Below are positions 61,861 through 64,000 of a stretch of DNA of 64,000 nt, one piece after another (position 1 is the first letter of the stretch; every line of letters starts with the position of its first letter). The stretch is from SIG299 sp964544055 (lineage in GTDB: Bacteria > Bacillota > Clostridia > Lachnospirales > Lachnospiraceae), in the NCBI GenBank assembly GCA_964544055.1, contig CAZJAA010000007.1, forward strand, positions 1-64,000. The letters are read 5' to 3'. The position numbers were made by a program, and so were the translations under genes. The notes below the pieces were generated by a model. The model searched no databases. It saw nothing but the letters and a program-made list of their open reading frames with translations, and was not told the origin of the DNA.

Positions 61861-62967
61861 TTAAGACCTCTCATCCCGTGAAAACAATGCCTGAATACCA
61901 TAATTTCGTGTAAGGCGGCGCAGTTCTTCCTCTTCTATGCTTTCCACGCATTCCATAAAACGTCCTGCCAGAGTATCCGGCTGCTCTTTTTTTATTTTTT
62001 CCAGGGAAATATCGGGCACCGTGTTATCCTGCAGTTCTACAATCATTCCACCCATGCTTTTTATCGTTTGCATTATCTGTTCGGTATCAAAATAAAGCTC
62101 GATTGCCCTTCTGCCGCAAAGCGTTACCAGATAAAAATTCTGCTGTCCCTGCTGTTTTATTGCTGCTGCCAGCTCGTCACACAAGGAAAGCTCTGTAGAT
62201 TGCGGCGTTACCTCCCAGGTTAACGGTATATATTCCCGTTTTGCAAAAGGAACAAAGCTCAGGCATAGCTCTGATGGATTTCTGCCCTCTTTTTTTATTT
62301 TTCCTGCAATATAACCTTTTGGTCCGGTTTCTCCTTTGTTTAAAGGCTCCAGGCTGCCGCTGTAAGCAATCCGGCTGCCGATTTCAAAACGATTATGAAT
62401 ATGTCCGAGTGCCACATAGTCAAATCCGGCTACACAAAGAGCCTCCCGGTGAATCGGAATACTTTTGTCATTGCAAAGCAGATTGCCATGTGCCAGCAAA
62501 ATATTAATATGCTCCGGATTGGCAATGGAAATACTGTCATATCGTGCTTCTGTTATCTGTTTTTTTTCATAGCTTGCTCCAAATACCTCCACATTCAAAT
62601 CCGGCAGATAAACGCTGTCTGCCTGTGTATCCATCAAAAACGTAACGCACTCCGGAAAAGTGATGTCATAATAGTGGGAGGAAAGAAGAAGGCAGTCATG
62701 GTTTCCGGCAATCATTACCACCTTTGTTCTGCTTAAACTCCGGAACAGATAATCCACTTCCTTTACTTCGCGAAGTAATGGCTGTGCGTGAAACAAATCG
62801 CCGGAAATCAGCAGCAAATCCACCTGCTCCTGTTCACATTGCTTAATAATTCTGCGAAAAGCTTCCCAAAGCTCTGCACAGCGTACCTTGCCAAGCCCCA
62901 GACCGCTTTCCGGTTCTGCACCAAGATGCACATCTGAAATATGTATAAAATGTATTTCCCGTTCCAT
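61861..62967 (-). CDS. YhaO/SbcD-like metallophosphatase nuclease
   Basis: 368 residues if started at the ATG at 62965-62967 (MEREIHFIHISDVHLG); a TTG four codons earlier is possible, since GGAAAGGAA lies closer to it. Mre11-type calcineurin-fold motifs in order: HISDVHLGA, ISGDLFH, IAGNHDC, LLAHGN and LGHIHNRF, all metal ligands intact. C-terminal ~130 residues are helical/capping, as in SbcD. 51 bases before the YhaN-like gene, giving a nuclease-ATPase pair. Predicted cytoplasmic DNA-end processing. Confidence 0.88.
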   Translation of the reverse strand: MEREIHFIHISDVHLGAEPESGLGLGKVRCAELWEAFRRIIKQCEQEQVDLLLISGDLFHAQPLLREVKEVDYLFRSLSRTKVVMIAGNHDCLLLSSHYYDITFPECVTFLMDTQADSVYLPDLNVEVFGASYEKKQITEARYDSISIANPEHINILLAHGNLLCNDKSIPIHREALCVAGFDYVALGHIHNRFEIGSRIAYSGSLEPLNKGETGPKGYIAGKIKKEGRNPSELCLSFVPFAKREYIPLTWEVTPQSTELSLCDELAAAIKQQGQQNFYLVTLCGRRAIELYFDTEQIMQTIKSMGGMIVELQDNTVPDISLEKIKKEQPDTLAGRFMECVESIEEEELRRLTRNYGIQALFSRDERS

Positions 62968-63054
62968 GAAAAAACGCAAATTCCTTTCCGGTTTGATTTA
63001 CCATGGATGCAGCTCTTTTGTCCTGCTGCATCAAAAAATAACACCTGTTTCTGT

Positions 63055-63082
63055 ATTTTATCTTAATTCATTCTTCCGGCAA
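63055..63082 (-). promoter_or_regulatory. Promoter candidate of the YhaO-YhaN-PBP unit
   Basis: TTGCCG (63077-63082), 16-base spacer, TAAAAT (63055-63060) on the minus strand. The leader then contains an 8-bp hairpin GATGCAGC/GCTGCATC (63006-63013 with 63025-63032). Confidence 0.45.
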
Positions 63083-63093
63083 AGTAAACAGAT

Positions 63094-63190
63094 TTTTGAA
63101 TTTTCCGAAAGACAAAGGGGAGAATTGTGAACTTTTGACCAACTGTAACTGCCCCCCTGCCACACTAATCAATATTCGGAAAATTCAAAA
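63094..63190. repeat. 16-bp perfect inverted repeat in the divergent promoter region
   Basis: TTTTGAATTTTCCGAA (63094-63109) and TTCGGAAAATTCAAAA (63175-63190) are exact reverse complements, 65 bases apart, upstream of both divergent promoters. The 374-base gap (62968-63341) has no ORF. Candidate double operator or cruciform. Confidence 0.65.
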
Positions 63191-63236
63191 TTTTTGACTT
63201 GGGTAAGCAATATTGTGTAAATCAAAATTATTTTTC

Positions 63237-63265
63237 TTGTCAAATCGCAAAAACTGTATTATGAT
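63237..63265 (+). promoter_or_regulatory. Promoter of the HD-GYP gene
   Basis: TTGTCA (63237-63242), 17-base spacer, TATGAT (63260-63265). The leader holds a GTACC-GGCA-GGTAC hairpin (63303-63316) before the AGGAGG site. Confidence 0.75.
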
Positions 63266-63341
63266 AAGAACTGGGAAATAAGTCACAATTTGCATTTTTA
63301 TGTACCGGCAGGTACGTTTTCTACACAGGAGGATAAACGGC

Positions 63342-64000
63342 ATGATTCCAGTTACCATATCACTTCAACAGGTTCGTTCAGGAATGATTACTGCGGACGA
63401 CGTACTCAGTCCGTCCGGTCAGCGTATCATCGAAAAAAATACTACCCTGAATCAGCGTTTGATTTCCCGGCTGAAGCTGTATAATATTAAACGCGTATGC
63501 GTTATTATCACGGAAGACGTTGCACAGGAATTAAATTCCAAGGCCGAAAAAAACAAACCGTTAAATCCGGAAAAAAACACGCAGGAATTCAAGACCTTTC
63601 ATCGCACTTATCAGGACATGGCAAACGATCTGGAAGCAGCGTTCCAGACCATTATCGAAAATCCTTACAGCGACTATGACCCATCTCCGATTATTGACCA
63701 GATTCTTGAGCTTGCAAAAACTGTCAAAAATACAATGCACCTGATGAATACCCTGCAGCTGCTGCGTGAATATGACGACACCATGTATATCCACTCCTTA
63801 AGTGTGGCACTGATTGCACACACCATTGCCCTGCAGCTTAATATGCCGGAAGCAGAACGCCGCAACCTTGTTTTTGCCTGTGCGTTCCACGACATCGGAA
63901 AAGTCAAAATTCCACCGGAAATTCTATATAAACCCGGCCGTTTAACGGACGAGGAATTCCAAACAGTAAAGCAGCATACACAGCTTGGTTACGACATTTT
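63342..64000 (+). CDS. HD-GYP domain protein, probable c-di-GMP phosphodiesterase (truncated by the window)
   Basis: 219 codons to the window edge, ATG with a perfect AGGAGG eight bases upstream. Residues ~1-65 form a DUF3391-like N-terminal segment (VTISLQQVRSGMITADDVLS). A linker follows, then the HD-GYP domain: an early MYIHSLSVALIAHTIA helix with the first His, the HD pair in FACAFHDIGKVKIPPEIL (~188-205), and GRLTDEEFQTVKQHTQLGYDI. The GYP motif and remaining metal ligands lie beyond 64000. The family cleaves c-di-GMP to pGpG or GMP; the NrnA-like enzymes in this window could act on such products. Confidence 0.88.
   Translation, partial: MIPVTISLQQVRSGMITADDVLSPSGQRIIEKNTTLNQRLISRLKLYNIKRVCVIITEDVAQELNSKAEKNKPLNPEKNTQEFKTFHRTYQDMANDLEAAFQTIIENPYSDYDPSPIIDQILELAKTVKNTMHLMNTLQLLREYDDTMYIHSLSVALIAHTIALQLNMPEAERRNLVFACAFHDIGKVKIPPEILYKPGRLTDEEFQTVKQHTQLGYDI

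Overview
The window looks like chromosome of a spore-forming, low-GC Firmicute of the Lachnospiraceae type. Supporting signs are the paired glgC/glgD genes, spoVG, a broken spoIIID, a 6S RNA of clostridial form, DnaD/DnaI-type replication loaders, strong AGGAGG ribosome sites, and a plant-xylan utilisation locus with one membrane-anchored GH10 xylanase and otherwise cytoplasmic enzymes. The genus cannot be fixed from sequence reading alone. No tRNA, rRNA or CRISPR array was seen.

Layout. (1) 1-4.9 kb is a decayed accessory region. Two diverged direct copies of a ~0.5 kb module, each with a small HNPN-motif protein gene, flank an ECF-like sigma factor with a very long C-terminal extension, a truncated spoIIID, a truncated IS200-type transposase and palindrome-rich DNA. 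The 5' end of an AAA ATPase gene lies at the left edge. (2) 4.9-9.0 kb, plus strand: dgt, two DHH phosphoesterases (NrnA-like) and surE, a nucleotide-hydrolysis group. (3) 9.1-24.7 kb, minus strand: a xylan locus (GH8 Rex, GH67, GH3, secreted GH10, GH2, SGNH esterase) with an LtaS-type phosphoglycerol transferase upstream. It contains no transporter or regulator. (4) 25.0-27.9 kb, plus strand: HMA metallochaperone, P1B metal ATPase and His-rich ArsR regulator behind a promoter with an inverted-repeat operator candidate. (5) 28.0-31.2 kb: a secreted Ig-like (Big2) protein, divergent from a two-component system. (6) 31.2-33.6 kb: 6S RNA with a near-consensus promoter, convergent with dapA-dapB. 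Two very small overlapping ORFs not previously called may follow dapB. (7) 33.7-42.7 kb, minus strand: a heterodimeric ABC exporter and an oligopeptide importer with a fused double ATPase. (8) 42.8-49.7 kb: polysaccharide deacetylase, pth, mfd and a SurA/PrsA-like foldase. (9) 49.8-52.5 kb: glgC-glgD-spoVG. (10) 52.8-58.0 kb, plus strand: murC, a DnaA-box cluster, dnaD, dnaI and a long PRPP synthetase homologue. (11) 58.1-63.0 kb, minus strand: a SbcD/YhaO-like nuclease, a YhaN-like ATPase and a class A penicillin-binding protein. (12) From 63.3 kb: a c-di-GMP phosphodiesterase-like HD-GYP protein cut by the window edge.

How parts work together. The anchored GH10 enzyme would cut xylan at the cell surface. 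Short, branched xylo-oligosaccharides would be imported by a transporter outside the window and finished inside the cell by deacetylation (SGNH), removal of glucuronic acid (GH67), and xylose release (GH3, GH8 Rex). The least ordinary observations are the tandem DnaA boxes in front of dnaD-dnaI, a hairpin placed at the probable dnaD transcription start, the duplicated module around the giant ECF-like sigma factor, the spoIIID fragment, a 16-bp perfect inverted repeat in the divergent promoter region at 63.1 kb, and the putative small coupled ORFs after dapB.
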